Below are positions 18,612-27,908 of a stretch of 39,472 nt of DNA, piece after piece. Position 1 is the stretch's first letter, and the number at the start of each line of letters is the position of its first letter. The notes beneath the pieces were generated by a model, which did no database searches, was not told where the DNA came from, and worked only from the letters and a program-made list of their open reading frames with translations. Source of the stretch: Dysgonomonas sp. Marseille-P4677. GTDB lineage: Bacteria; Bacteroidota; Bacteroidia; Bacteroidales; Dysgonomonadaceae. Made by a program: the position numbers and the translations under genes. The stretch lies in the NCBI RefSeq assembly GCF_016652235.1, contig NZ_JAEPKU010000025.1, positions 1 through 39,472 on the forward strand, in the 5' to 3' direction.

Positions 18612-19112
18612 TTAGTCTGTTATACCTAATTTAGCTTTTACCATTTTATTTGCATCAGTAGCATTAGAACCAATGTGCAACAGAGTCGCAGCATCTAGAA
18701 TGTAAGTATAATTATTCTCATCTCCTACAGTCTTGATTGCTTGCCTCATTTTTTGCTGTATTGGAGTAATTAAAGCCTGTTGCTCTTTTTGGAATTCTGC
18801 CTGACTCGTTTGTAAGAAATCCTGATATCTTTTTTGTAGGCTCTCTAATTGAGTCTGTCTATCTACAAGAATGCTTTCAGTTAGATTGGTTGTGTCTTTA
18901 GAAAATTTGTCAACTAAAGCGTTATATTCAGCTTCAATTGCAGAAGCATTCTTCTTAATAGTTTCGCTTTTTGTTGCAAGTTTACCTTCAACTTCCTTCA
19001 ACTCAGGCATTTTAGAGAAAATCTCATCTGCATTGATATAAGCAATTTTATCCTGTGCAAAGATCGTCATTGGAGCTACTACAAAAAGTAATAGGATTAG
19101 TTTTTTCAACAT
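18612..19112 (-). CDS. OmpH/Skp-family periplasmic chaperone, second copy
   Basis: This 166-residue periplasmic chaperone is expected to hold unfolded outer-membrane proteins on the way to BamA. I use the ATG at 19112 because it gives a proper signal peptide (MLKKLILLLFVVAPMTIFAQ). A longer in-frame start at 19202 overlaps the previous gene and adds 30 non-signal residues. After the signal come the short strand KIAYINADEIF and a long amphipathic helical tentacle (about residues 35-125). It lies 55 nt after the first ompH copy, in the usual bamA-ompH-ompH order of Bacteroidetes. Confidence 0.9.
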   Translation of the reverse strand: MLKKLILLLFVVAPMTIFAQDKIAYINADEIFSKMPELKEVEGKLATKSETIKKNASAIEAEYNALVDKFSKDTTNLTESILVDRQTQLESLQKRYQDFLQTSQAEFQKEQQALITPIQQKMRQAIKTVGDENNYTYILDAATLLHIGSNATDANKMVKAKLGITD

Positions 19113-19167
19113 GATTATAAGTTCTTTTAAGTGGTTAATTCTATATTTAGACGACAAATATAAATAA

Positions 19168-19683
19168 TTATTTTGAATATCCGAGTTTTGCAAGTACTTC
19201 ATTACTAATGTCTATTCTCGGAGATGCAAAAATAACACTTTCGGCAGACGCTCTATCCAAAATCAATTGGTAGCCTTTAGCCTCAGATATCTCTTTTACA
19301 GCAGTATATATGTCATCTTGAATAGGTTTTATCAACGCTTCTCTTTGTTTAAACAACTCTCCTTCAGGTCCAAAATACTTTTTATTCAGTTCTTGAAGGC
19401 TTTTTTCCTTTTCTACAATCTCATTTTCCCGTGCGGTTTTTTGTTCTGCAGAAAGGAATACCAGATCAGATTGATACTTCTTATAAAGATTTTTCACATC
19501 AAGCTGAACCTTCTCTACTTCTCCCTGCCACTTCTTAGACACAACTTCCAATTGTTCCTGAGCAGTTTCATAACTACTAATATTCTTCAATATATAGTCC
19601 ATGTCTATTAAAGCAAACTTTTGAGCATAGCTACCTACAGCTACGCCAATAAGTAATGTAAATAGTAAAATTATTCTTTTCAT
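19168..19683 (-). CDS. OmpH/Skp-family periplasmic chaperone, first copy
   Basis: This 171-residue Skp-like protein has a signal peptide ending near SYAQ, the KFALIDMDYILKNI strand/helix start typical of the family, and a charged coiled-coil middle (about 45-125). The C-terminus (YQLILDRASAESVIFASPRIDISNEVLAKLG) also fits OmpH proteins. It is encoded 147 nt after bamA and before a second, divergent copy. The two probably assist BamA-dependent assembly, perhaps with different clients. Confidence 0.92.
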   Translation of the reverse strand: MKRIILLFTLLIGVAVGSYAQKFALIDMDYILKNISSYETAQEQLEVVSKKWQGEVEKVQLDVKNLYKKYQSDLVFLSAEQKTARENEIVEKEKSLQELNKKYFGPEGELFKQREALIKPIQDDIYTAVKEISEAKGYQLILDRASAESVIFASPRIDISNEVLAKLGYSK

Positions 19684-19830
19684 ATTTATACATTTTAGTT
19701 TTAAGTGTCGTTAATTCTTATTTACCTGAAAGTATTATATATAATGTTTTATATTATATCTTCATTACTTAGACACTTACTTCTTGCTTTTGTTTATTCT
19801 AGTTTATGTAAATAATGTTAATTCCTCTTT

Positions 19831-22524
19831 TTAGAATTCTTGCCCTATAATAAAGTGGAATTGACTGCCGCTTTTGCCTGAGCTTGATGTATTCGGACTA
19901 TCGAATCCATATGCCCAGTCTATACCCATAAGTCCAATCATTGGAAGCATAATACGTGCTCCTACCCCGGCAGAACGTTTAAGGTCGAACGGATTGAATT
20001 TCTTCAAATCATTCCAAGCATTACCCGCTTCAACAAATGTAAGTAAATAGATGGTTGAAGATGGTTCAAGAATCAACGGATATCTTAATTCTAAGGCTAG
20101 ACGAGAATATGCACTTGCTTGAGAACCTAATGATCCATTTTCGTATCCACGCAGACCTATCGTTTCTGTCGCATATGTACTTGAATATCCAGACATACCA
20201 TCTCCTCCGACATAGAATGTCTCGAAAGGAGATTTCTTATCTTTATTAAAATAGCCTACAAAACCGTATTCGGCACGAGTCATCAACACTGGAGTTTTTT
20301 GAGTATCATACAAAGATGTAAATGTTTTAGCCTTAAATTTCCATTTATGATATTCTATCCATTTAAATTTCTCTCCAGATTCGTACCCATATTCATCTCT
20401 TTGCATACTAGCGTAATCTTTTCCATCAAATACAGAATATGGAGGAGTTATTTGAAGGCTCAACGATATATCCGTTCCTCTACGAGTATATACTGGATTA
20501 TCTATAGAGCGTCTACTTAAAGATAGATTTAAGCTTAGGTTATTCGAATTACCATTTCTTACAATGAAGTAATCCCAATCTCTCATACTGTAAAGCTGAT
20601 AAGAAAGTTCGGCTTGTGCATAGAAATAATCATCGGGCCAACTAAGGCGTTTTCCATATCCGACAGAAGCTCCTATCATTTGTATCGATTTATTTGGGTC
20701 TGAAGCAAAACTATAATCTCCATAGCTATTGCCGTAACCATAGCCATTGCCATAACCTCCGTAGCCATAACCGCCATAACCATAACCACCGTAGCCATAA
20801 CCGCCATAATTATTATTGATGTAGCGGCTATTAATATCTGTTTGTTTTGAATAGTAAGCACCTACTGATAATGAATTAGGACGCTTACCTCCAAACCAAG
20901 GATCCATAAAAGAGATGGAATAAGATTGATAAAATTTAGCATTAGTCTGAGCACTTAGAGTTAAAGTTTGCCCTTCTCCCTGTGGTATAATACCTTTATA
21001 TGACTTAGGATTCAATAAGTTCTTAAGAGAGAAGTTAGAGAACTTCAAACTTAATTTACCAATAATACCAGTCTGTCCCCATCCTGCTGAGAATTCAACC
21101 TGATCATTTGCTTTAGACACCAAAGGTAAACTCACATCAACTGTTCCTGAATCAGGATCTGGAACAATACCCGGCTGTAAATTTTCGGGATCGAAGTGTC
21201 CTGTCTGAGCAATCTCTCTTAGAGAACGAACAATGTCATCTCTACTATAAAGTGCACCTGGTTTAATTCTTAGTTCGCGACGAACTACATCTTCGTATAC
21301 ACGGTCATTACCAGCAATAGTAACTTTTCTTATCGATGCTTTCGGACCTTCGGATATTCGTATTTCAAGATCAATAGAATCACTATCAATATTCACTTCT
21401 ACCGGATCGGCATTAGAGAATATATAACCATGATTTTGATAGAAATAGTTCATTACACCATCTTCATCATTAGACAGACGTTCTGTCAATTTCTTCTGAT
21501 TGTAAACATCACCGGGTTTCATATTTAGCAATTGTTGCAACTGCCAAGTTGGATAAACTGTATTCCCTACCCATTTGATATCTTTAAGAAAATATTGTTG
21601 TCCTTCTTCTATCTTAATATCTATATTTACTTTATCTGTTTTTTTTGCATCTGCATATACTGTATCAAATACGATTACAGCATCACGATATCCGAGTTCA
21701 TTATATTTAGCGATAAGATTTTCCTTATCTTCCTCATAGTTTTCTGGAACAAACTTAGTAGAACGAAGGAAGTTGGCCAACCACGATTTAAAGTTACTCT
21801 TATGACGCGTTTTCTTCATTGCTTTCTCCAGCTTGGAAGCTTTCACATTAATATTTCCTTCCATTGTGATCTTGTTAACTTTCGTCTTATTCTTTTTCAC
21901 AACATCAATGTGCAATATAACGTGGTTTTCTTTCGATAAATCAGGCTTTTCGGTTAATGTAATCTCTGCTTTATTAAAGCCTTTTTCGTCAAAATATTTT
22001 TTGATGATCATCTTAGCTCTATCCATCTTATTTGGAGTTATTTGGAGATTTTTCTCCATTCCAATTTTAGCATCGATATCTTGACGTTCACTTTTTTTCA
22101 TACCTGTATATACTATATCAGATATACGTGGGCGCTCCTTTAGATTTATCTCGATCCATATTTTATTTCCCTCTATCTTTGTGGCAAGGATCTTTACATC
22201 AGAGAACAGACCTTGTCTCCAAAAGCGTTTCACTGCATTTGTTATCTCTGCGCCGGGAATTTCTATTTTATCTCCAACTTGTAATTCTGCAAACCCGAAC
22301 AACGTAAAATCTTCATACATTGGATTCACAATTCCGGAAAGTTTAAGGTCGGCTATTTCGTACGTTCTACTATTGTCGTATGAAATGACAGGCAGATTGT
22401 CAACATTCTCTTGAAGAGCCTTATTGACATTTTTTATTTCCGTACTATCAGTTATCTGAGCTTTAACACCTGCTGATACTGAGCACAAAATGATGAATAG
22501 GATGGATAAACCTTTTTTGAACAT
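19831..22524 (-). CDS. bamA: BamA, outer membrane protein assembly factor
   Basis: This 897-residue Omp85 protein inserts beta-barrel proteins into the outer membrane. It has an N-terminal signal peptide (to about residue 22), a string of POTRA domains (about 45-450), and a C-terminal barrel ending in Phe. The FMDPWFGGKRPNSLSVGAYY segment is typical of Bacteroidetes BamA. Residues about 570-605 form a Gly/Tyr/Asn-rich low-complexity insert made of GYGGY-type repeats, in a position expected to be a barrel loop. The underlying DNA has a 30-bp tandem repeat. The gene sits between uppS and the two skp genes, the normal envelope cluster. Confidence 0.95.
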   Translation of the reverse strand: MFKKGLSILFIILCSVSAGVKAQITDSTEIKNVNKALQENVDNLPVISYDNSRTYEIADLKLSGIVNPMYEDFTLFGFAELQVGDKIEIPGAEITNAVKRFWRQGLFSDVKILATKIEGNKIWIEINLKERPRISDIVYTGMKKSERQDIDAKIGMEKNLQITPNKMDRAKMIIKKYFDEKGFNKAEITLTEKPDLSKENHVILHIDVVKKNKTKVNKITMEGNINVKASKLEKAMKKTRHKSNFKSWLANFLRSTKFVPENYEEDKENLIAKYNELGYRDAVIVFDTVYADAKKTDKVNIDIKIEEGQQYFLKDIKWVGNTVYPTWQLQQLLNMKPGDVYNQKKLTERLSNDEDGVMNYFYQNHGYIFSNADPVEVNIDSDSIDLEIRISEGPKASIRKVTIAGNDRVYEDVVRRELRIKPGALYSRDDIVRSLREIAQTGHFDPENLQPGIVPDPDSGTVDVSLPLVSKANDQVEFSAGWGQTGIIGKLSLKFSNFSLKNLLNPKSYKGIIPQGEGQTLTLSAQTNAKFYQSYSISFMDPWFGGKRPNSLSVGAYYSKQTDINSRYINNNYGGYGYGGYGYGGYGYGGYGNGYGYGNSYGDYSFASDPNKSIQMIGASVGYGKRLSWPDDYFYAQAELSYQLYSMRDWDYFIVRNGNSNNLSLNLSLSRRSIDNPVYTRRGTDISLSLQITPPYSVFDGKDYASMQRDEYGYESGEKFKWIEYHKWKFKAKTFTSLYDTQKTPVLMTRAEYGFVGYFNKDKKSPFETFYVGGDGMSGYSSTYATETIGLRGYENGSLGSQASAYSRLALELRYPLILEPSSTIYLLTFVEAGNAWNDLKKFNPFDLKRSAGVGARIMLPMIGLMGIDWAYGFDSPNTSSSGKSGSQFHFIIGQEF
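20731..20812. repeat. Tandem repeat inside bamA encoding Gly-Tyr repeats
   Basis: A 30-bp unit at 20759-20788 is repeated exactly for 21 bp at 20789-20809. More degenerate copies lie at 20731-20758. On the minus strand it encodes GYGGY-type repeats in BamA. The frame is preserved because the unit is a multiple of three, so gain or loss of a unit would change a loop by ten residues without breaking the gene. Confidence 0.85.
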
Positions 22525-22585
22525 ATTTTGCTGTAAGTTACTTTCTAATATCTAAATCTGTTTTTATATCTGTTTTGATTATGAG

Positions 22586-23335
22586 CTAGGATTTTTGCGA
22601 TACCTGTTCACTCGTCTTACCAAAACGTCGCTCTCTATTCTGAAAATCAATGATCGCCTTATACAATGAATCCTCGTTGAAATCGGGCCAAAGCTCATCA
22701 GTAAAATATAATTCCGAATAGGCTATCTGCCAAAGCAGAAAGTTACTTATCCGCAATTCTCCCCCGGTTCTTATTAGTATATCGGGATCAGGGATATCTT
22801 TAGTTAAAAGATATGAATTGACTAAATCTTCATTTATATCTTCAGATACTATTTTCTTCTGATCTATATCTTTAGCTATATTCCTCATCGCATTAGTCAA
22901 CTCCCACTTTGACGAGTAACTGAGTGCTAAGACAACCGTAGTACCTGTACAAACAGATGTGCTAGAGAGGCAATAATCTAAGGCCCCTTTAGTATCGGAT
23001 GGTAGACGATCAATATCTCCAATTACTTTGACACGTACATTATTCTTTACCAGTTCCGGAGTCTCATTCGCTACGGCCTGTATCATAAGAGACATTAAAG
23101 CTTTCACTTCAGCTTCGGGACGTTTCCAGTTTTCAGTCGAGAATGTATATAGAGTAAGGAAGCGAACTTCCGCCTTCGAAGCAGCTTCTATTGCCCTACG
23201 AACAGCAGAAACCCCTTCTTTATGCCCAAACGTACGGTCCAGATCCCTTTGTTTGGCCCACCGCCCATTACCATCCATGATAACAGCGACATGCACCGGT
23301 ATTCGTTCTTTATCTATTTGGTCAAGTAATGACAT
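22586..23335 (-). CDS. uppS: Undecaprenyl diphosphate synthase (cis-prenyltransferase)
   Basis: This 249-residue enzyme condenses isopentenyl diphosphate onto farnesyl diphosphate to make the C55 carrier lipid for peptidoglycan and surface glycans. All family motifs are visible: MDGNGRWAK with catalytic Asp21, TFGHKEG, LYTFSTENWKRP, ALSYSSKWE, and IRTGGELRISNFLLWQ followed by the AYSELYFTDELWPDF end motif. Length is normal. It lies 19 nt after the DUF6089 gene and 61 nt before bamA, the usual Bacteroidetes order. Confidence 0.96.
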   Translation of the reverse strand: MSLLDQIDKERIPVHVAVIMDGNGRWAKQRDLDRTFGHKEGVSAVRRAIEAASKAEVRFLTLYTFSTENWKRPEAEVKALMSLMIQAVANETPELVKNNVRVKVIGDIDRLPSDTKGALDYCLSSTSVCTGTTVVLALSYSSKWELTNAMRNIAKDIDQKKIVSEDINEDLVNSYLLTKDIPDPDILIRTGGELRISNFLLWQIAYSELYFTDELWPDFNEDSLYKAIIDFQNRERRFGKTSEQVSQKS

Positions 23336-23354
23336 TTATATTTTATTTAAGAAA

Positions 23355-24062
23355 TTAATCTATATTTAAGCATGGGCAAACCCTTGTTCCGAAATCCCAT
23401 GTTAACGTTATCATCGTCAAAGAATACCAATCATTATTCTTCAGTACACTCCCCTTTATTTTATATGGTTCATCCAGGTTGAAGTTCTCATTCTTCTTTG
23501 TGACATCGAAAGAATCACTAAATAATTTTCGAAATGAAAATTCAAAGCCTAAATTCAATCTGTCCTTAATCTTATATTTGACACCGACTCCTAAAGGCAC
23601 ATTTACATCAAAAAAAGTTTTTTCGCCTGCCCCTAGAGTAAAACCAATACCAGTAAAAATATATGGTGAAAACCGTTTTGCACCTAAATACCCAAACTTG
23701 TCACTATAGTTGAAAAAATTAAATTCGACCTGACTACCCAGTTCGTAAAACATGCGACTAAAAGAGGTCTGTTGTCCATGTGGAAACTTATTTCCGGAAC
23801 TTTGTGTATCACCCGATACTTTACCTATGACAAAGTTATTTTTCACAGACCATCTCAAATCTTTGTTATACCTGAATATTATCCCCGCTGATAATCCCGG
23901 ATTTTGATACAACTTGGTTTTATTGGCATCACCCATATAGAATGAAGTACCTGCCATCCCGCCGATCTCATACTTGTAGTCATCCTGTGCCTTAAGTTTG
24001 ATGAATGATAAGACAGAAGAGATGACCAGTATAAAAGCAAATAATATTTTTCTTTTACTCAT
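23355..24062 (-). CDS. DUF6089-like outer membrane beta-barrel protein
   Basis: This 235-residue exported protein has a signal peptide (to about residue 25, ending KLKA). The rest is rich in alternating beta-strands such as YKYEIGGMAGTSFYMGD, GLSAGIIFRYN and YSLTMITLTWDFGTR, consistent with a small outer-membrane barrel. I recognise it as the DUF6089 protein commonly found just before uppS and bamA in Bacteroidetes. Its function is unknown. An envelope assembly role is suggested only by its neighbours. The C-terminus (RVCPCLNID) has two Cys after the last strand. Confidence 0.8.
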   Translation of the reverse strand: MSKRKILFAFILVISSVLSFIKLKAQDDYKYEIGGMAGTSFYMGDANKTKLYQNPGLSAGIIFRYNKDLRWSVKNNFVIGKVSGDTQSSGNKFPHGQQTSFSRMFYELGSQVEFNFFNYSDKFGYLGAKRFSPYIFTGIGFTLGAGEKTFFDVNVPLGVGVKYKIKDRLNLGFEFSFRKLFSDSFDVTKKNENFNLDEPYKIKGSVLKNNDWYSLTMITLTWDFGTRVCPCLNID

Positions 24063-24138
24063 TGAATATTATCAATCTGTTTCTATTCTATCTAACGCAA
24101 AAAGTCAAACTAAAAGTATATGTTATCCGAACTTAACC

Positions 24139-25524
24139 CTAATTCTTTGGATTAAGTTTATTTAATCGGCCCCTCCATACAAACTGTACGGACGCTCCTC
24201 CCACATCTTTGATTCCGCCGAATATCCAGATGTAATTATCTTCATCAACAATGATTGATTGTTTAGAAGCTTTAGGTATTTTAGAGTCTAATATTTCTTT
24301 GTTTGGCGCAACTATCCATTTAGATCCATAGCTGGCTGATTTGTAAAATTGATTCTCGACTAAGGCAAATAGATAACCATCATATAAGAATGTAACAATA
24401 CCATTTTTGAGTTTGAATGGTACGTCTTTCTTTTGATTTGAAGCAATACGTAATGCTTTATTATCATCAAGCTGAACTGACCAAGTTAGATTATTCCCAT
24501 CGGAACCTCCGGTAGCTGCAAGAATACAATTATTTATATTATTCCTGTCGTAGTTTGTAACAGAAGTAAAATCAGAAATAGGGAAATCCCCATTTACATT
24601 TCCTGCTACAGGACTTTCTTCGTATATAAGGTTATCCATATCGGATGTTCTTGCAAAATAAGTTCCATCAGATTTCTCTGCAACAACCAGAAGCACATCA
24701 TTTACAGGGTTTGTAGTAGGTAATACACCGACTATATTGATAATATTTTCATTTTTCTGACTCCAATTCAACCCGTTTTTATCTGCAACATAAGCTTTTT
24801 TATCACTATCTACAGCATAAAAGTGATTATTAAAATAGGTAATACTCTCCAGCTTTATTTTAGCAGCATCTAATCCATTTATACTCACCCTCGAATTATA
24901 AGCAGTCGATTTGTCAGCTGTATGAAGATAAAGCTTATTATCAGAATCTATAGAGAATGTATAAAAAGTCTTATTATCTACCAGAAGCGTCTTCTGTCTC
25001 TTTATAGTTGCTGGTTGTTCTAAAGCCTTTATTTCTTCCCAGACCAAGGTATCAGGATCTACTTTATGAATGCGTAAATCAATCGAATATTCTATAGCAT
25101 CAGCAGTGGACCCGTTTGCCGGTATTACTCTAATTTTTGGAATTCTCGAAAAATCGACAGAATCAGTGCCATTCCAATCCGCTATACTATCTGGCTGTGA
25201 ATATATGACTTGAAGTTTACTGGGACTGGATGATCCAAATCCGAGACTGACATAAACATTCCTTAGAGAAGTCTTGTAAGGCAAAGAATCTGTATTGTAA
25301 ATTGATGCTTTAAACTGATCTATAGAAAATCTGGTTTTAGCCATGACCGGATAGTTTACAGTATCCTCTTTTGTATACGGTTTGGCAGATAACTTAAAAC
25401 TATAAATTTGAGCATCACTTGATGCACTGGTGGTGGTATAGTCGGTCGAGTCAGAGTTACATGAACTCAGTCCGTAGGCTATAAAGATGGCGAATAGCAA
25501 CTTAGTAATTTGCTTCAATTTCAT
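24139..25524 (-). CDS. DUF6242-like lipoprotein with beta-propeller-like repeats
   Basis: This 461-residue lipoprotein has signal LSSC (Cys22). Residues about 35-150 look like an Ig-like beta region (DAQIYSFKLSAKPYTKED onward). The remainder has repeated strand patterns with aromatic and Ser-rich turns, reminiscent of sialidase or Kelch-type propellers (for example YNSRVSINGLDAAKIKLESITYFNNHFYAVDSDKKAYVAD). I believe it corresponds to DUF6242. Function is unknown. A promoter-like element sits just upstream, so it may be transcribed apart from ribD. Confidence 0.75.
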   Translation of the reverse strand: MKLKQITKLLFAIFIAYGLSSCNSDSTDYTTTSASSDAQIYSFKLSAKPYTKEDTVNYPVMAKTRFSIDQFKASIYNTDSLPYKTSLRNVYVSLGFGSSSPSKLQVIYSQPDSIADWNGTDSVDFSRIPKIRVIPANGSTADAIEYSIDLRIHKVDPDTLVWEEIKALEQPATIKRQKTLLVDNKTFYTFSIDSDNKLYLHTADKSTAYNSRVSINGLDAAKIKLESITYFNNHFYAVDSDKKAYVADKNGLNWSQKNENIINIVGVLPTTNPVNDVLLVVAEKSDGTYFARTSDMDNLIYEESPVAGNVNGDFPISDFTSVTNYDRNNINNCILAATGGSDGNNLTWSVQLDDNKALRIASNQKKDVPFKLKNGIVTFLYDGYLFALVENQFYKSASYGSKWIVAPNKEILDSKIPKASKQSIIVDEDNYIWIFGGIKDVGGASVQFVWRGRLNKLNPKN

Positions 25525-25556
25525 TAGTTTAAACAGATTAATTCAATATCAATGTG

Positions 25557-25590
25557 CAAAAATAGAAAGAATTTCGGCTTACACGTCAAT
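25557..25590 (-). promoter_or_regulatory. Probable promoter of the DUF6242 lipoprotein gene
   Basis: On the minus strand TATTTTTG (25557-25564) matches the -7 consensus TAnnTTTG exactly. An ATTG (25587-25590), close to the TTTG -33 box, lies 22 nt further upstream. It sits in the 77-nt gap between ribD and the lipoprotein gene and could drive the DUF6242-DUF6089-uppS-bamA-skp genes. Confidence 0.5.
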
Positions 25591-25601
25591 AAATCTAATA
25601 T

Positions 25602-26669
25602 TTATAAAATTTTATACTTATCCAAACGGCTCAAATGTACTTGTTCGGACGCCCCCCAATTACGCTTTTCGAGGATATGTCCATTTATTGCGGGGGCCCT
25701 TACCCCTTTACCAAAACTGATACTCGATGTCTCTATATACGCTTCATCCCATAGCTGCCGATTTATAAAACCTTGTAATAATTCCGAACCACCTTCTACC
25801 AGTATAGAACTGATCTTTCGGGATTTTAGTATAGCAAGAATCGTATTAAATAGATTTTCATCAAATTTTATTCGTATAGGGACTATTTTTTCAATAATGT
25901 CAGGAAAATTTTCTTCTTCTGTAAAAACGATGGTTTCTACCTCACCATCAAATAAACGGTAATCAGAAGGAATCCTGGCTTGTCTATCAAGGACTACTCT
26001 GACAGGATTCTTTCCATACCAAAAACGAGTTGTCAATGAAGGATTGTCATTAACAGCAGTATTAGTCCCAATCATGATAGCCGAAACCTCTGCTCTTTTT
26101 TTATGTACCAGTATTCGAGAAAACTCATTTGAGATTAGTGTTGGCTGAGGCTTCTTATTTTCGCATCTTTCTTTGTCAATGAAACCGTCTTTAGTTTGTG
26201 CCCATTTTAAATATATATAAGGACGGTTCTCATATTGGCTGGTAAAAAACTCTTTATTGAGTTCCAACGCCTCTTTTTCTAATACACTCAATATTACCTC
26301 TATGCCTGCGTCCTCCATCATCTTTATACCCTTTCCCGATACGGCTGGGTATGGATCGAGACATGCAACTACGACACGTGGGATTCCACTATCTATAATT
26401 AACTGCGCACATGGTGGAGTTTTCCCATGATGAGCGCATGGCTCAAGTGAAACATAGATAGTAGAATCATGTAATAATGATTTATCCTTGACACTATTTA
26501 TTGCATTTACCTCAGCATGAGATTCTCCGTATTGACGATGATAGCCCTCTCCTATGATTTTATTATCGTGTACTACAACTGCCCCCACCATAGGATTAGG
26601 ACTTACAAAGCCTCTCCCGTTCTGAGACAGTTGCAGACAGCGATACATGTATTTTTTATCAACAATCAT
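25602..26669 (-). CDS. ribD: Bifunctional riboflavin deaminase/reductase RibD
   Basis: This 355-residue enzyme carries out two consecutive riboflavin synthesis steps, deamination of the pyrimidine and reduction of the ribosyl group. The N-terminal deaminase (about 1-145) has the zinc site His51-Ala-Glu53 and PCAHHGKTPPC with Cys78 and Cys87. The C-terminal reductase (about 150-355) has RVVLDRQARIP and the ILVEGGSELLQGF motif. No other riboflavin genes are adjacent and I see no FMN riboswitch in the 76-nt upstream gap. Confidence 0.95.
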   Translation of the reverse strand: MIVDKKYMYRCLQLSQNGRGFVSPNPMVGAVVVHDNKIIGEGYHRQYGESHAEVNAINSVKDKSLLHDSTIYVSLEPCAHHGKTPPCAQLIIDSGIPRVVVACLDPYPAVSGKGIKMMEDAGIEVILSVLEKEALELNKEFFTSQYENRPYIYLKWAQTKDGFIDKERCENKKPQPTLISNEFSRILVHKKRAEVSAIMIGTNTAVNDNPSLTTRFWYGKNPVRVVLDRQARIPSDYRLFDGEVETIVFTEEENFPDIIEKIVPIRIKFDENLFNTILAILKSRKISSILVEGGSELLQGFINRQLWDEAYIETSSISFGKGVRAPAINGHILEKRNWGASEQVHLSRLDKYKIL

Positions 26670-26745
26670 TTTTCTGAGTTTCTACAAAAGAGAAACGCAA
26701 TAATTAAAAGTATATTTTATTTTAACTATTTTTTAAGAGGCTGAA

Positions 26746-27123
26746 TTATCGGGCTGCGATAACTTCTATTTCAACCATTGCCCCCTTAGGTAGATCTCTT
26801 ACAGCAAAAGCTGAACGGGCTGGAAATGTTCCCGAAAATTGAGTTGCATAAACCTCGTTCATTCCTGCAAAATGCGCAATATCGTTTAACAAAACGGTTG
26901 TTTTCACAATATTATCTGTCGTTAACCCAGCTTCAGCAAGGATAGCTTTAATATTTTCGAAAGATTGTGCAGTCTGCTCTTTTATACCACCCTGAGGAAA
27001 ATCTCCAGTAGCCGGATCAACAGGTAATTGGCCTGATATAAAAACCATGCCGTTCACTTCTATTGCCTGACTATATGGGCCAATTGCTGCCGGAGCATTA
27101 TTTGTTGCGATTACTTTTTTCAT
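26746..27123 (-). CDS. ridA: RidA family enamine/imine deaminase
   Basis: This 125-residue RidA protein hydrolyses reactive enamine/imine intermediates released by PLP enzymes. Family residues are present: Arg103 in PARSAF (the key arginine), Glu120 in the VEIEVIA tail, and GPYSQAIEVNGMVFISGQLP near the N-terminus. Length is exact for the family. It is encoded 23 nt after rlmB and 76 nt before ribD, apparently cotranscribed. Confidence 0.95.
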   Translation of the reverse strand: MKKVIATNNAPAAIGPYSQAIEVNGMVFISGQLPVDPATGDFPQGGIKEQTAQSFENIKAILAEAGLTTDNIVKTTVLLNDIAHFAGMNEVYATQFSGTFPARSAFAVRDLPKGAMVEIEVIAAR

Positions 27124-27146
27124 TGATTCTACTTTTAAATTTTTAT

Positions 27147-27887
27147 TTATCTCAAGTTCTTTTGACGAATTACTTCATAAATTAGTACCCCCGTTGCCAC
27201 TGATACATTCAGCGAACCAATTGTCCCGAATTGGGGAATTTTCACAAGATTATCGGCGATCCTCAAATTATCATTTGAGACTCCCATATCTTCCGCCCCC
27301 ATAACAAAAGCTATCGGACCTTTATAATCAATATCTGTATATAAGTCTGCTCCTCGTTCACTCGCTGCAACCACCTTGACACCGCTATTCTTTAAAAATT
27401 GTATTGCCGATGTTAGGTTCGGCTCTTTACAAACCGGTATTTTCAACAAGGCCCCAGCAGAAGTCTTTACTGCATCTGCATTTACAGTCACGCTTCCCTT
27501 TGCCGGAATAACAATAGCATTTACTCCTGCAACCTCACATGTACGAGCGATAGCACCAAAATTACGAACATCGGTAATTCCATCAAGAACCAATATAAAT
27601 GGATCTTTCCCATTTTCGTATAAAAAAGGGATAATATCTTCTATTCTTTCGTAAGTAATAGCAGAAAGAAATGCAATTACACCTTGGTGATTCTTACGGG
27701 TAAATCTATCCAATCGTTCATTTGGAACACGTTGTATTGAAATGTTATGCTGTTTTAGCAAAGAGAACAGTTCTTTAAACAAATCTCCTTGCAATTCACG
27801 TTTGACAATTACTTTGTCTATTTCTTTTCCGGCTTCAATAGCTTCAATAACAGCACGAATACCGAAAATCATTTCCTTTTCTTTCAT
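27147..27887 (-). CDS. rlmB: 23S rRNA 2'-O-ribose methyltransferase, RlmB/TrmH (SpoU) family
   Basis: This 246-residue SpoU-class methyltransferase resembles RlmB, which methylates a ribose in 23S rRNA. The N-terminal substrate-binding domain (about 5-80, IFGIRAVIEAI...) is followed by the knotted SAM domain. That domain has the three family motifs NFGAIARTCEVAGV, FVMGAEDMGVS and GSLNVSVATGVLIYEV. Specificity within the SpoU family (rRNA or tRNA) cannot be settled from sequence alone, but length and N-domain favour RlmB. Confidence 0.88.
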   Translation of the reverse strand: MKEKEMIFGIRAVIEAIEAGKEIDKVIVKRELQGDLFKELFSLLKQHNISIQRVPNERLDRFTRKNHQGVIAFLSAITYERIEDIIPFLYENGKDPFILVLDGITDVRNFGAIARTCEVAGVNAIVIPAKGSVTVNADAVKTSAGALLKIPVCKEPNLTSAIQFLKNSGVKVVAASERGADLYTDIDYKGPIAFVMGAEDMGVSNDNLRIADNLVKIPQFGTIGSLNVSVATGVLIYEVIRQKNLR

Positions 27888-27908
27888 TCTTTTCTATTTG
27901 TTTATATT

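Noticed and set aside
19113-19202. Longer start for the second OmpH/Skp protein
   Set aside because: It overlaps the first ompH gene and adds a non-signal extension ahead of a perfect signal peptide.
20676-20861. Small frame rich in Met/Ala/Val opposite or out of frame with BamA
   Set aside because: It is an off-frame reading of the Gly-Tyr repeat DNA within bamA.
26670-26745. FMN riboswitch before ribD
   Set aside because: The gap is only 76 nt and lacks the conserved multi-stem RFN pattern.
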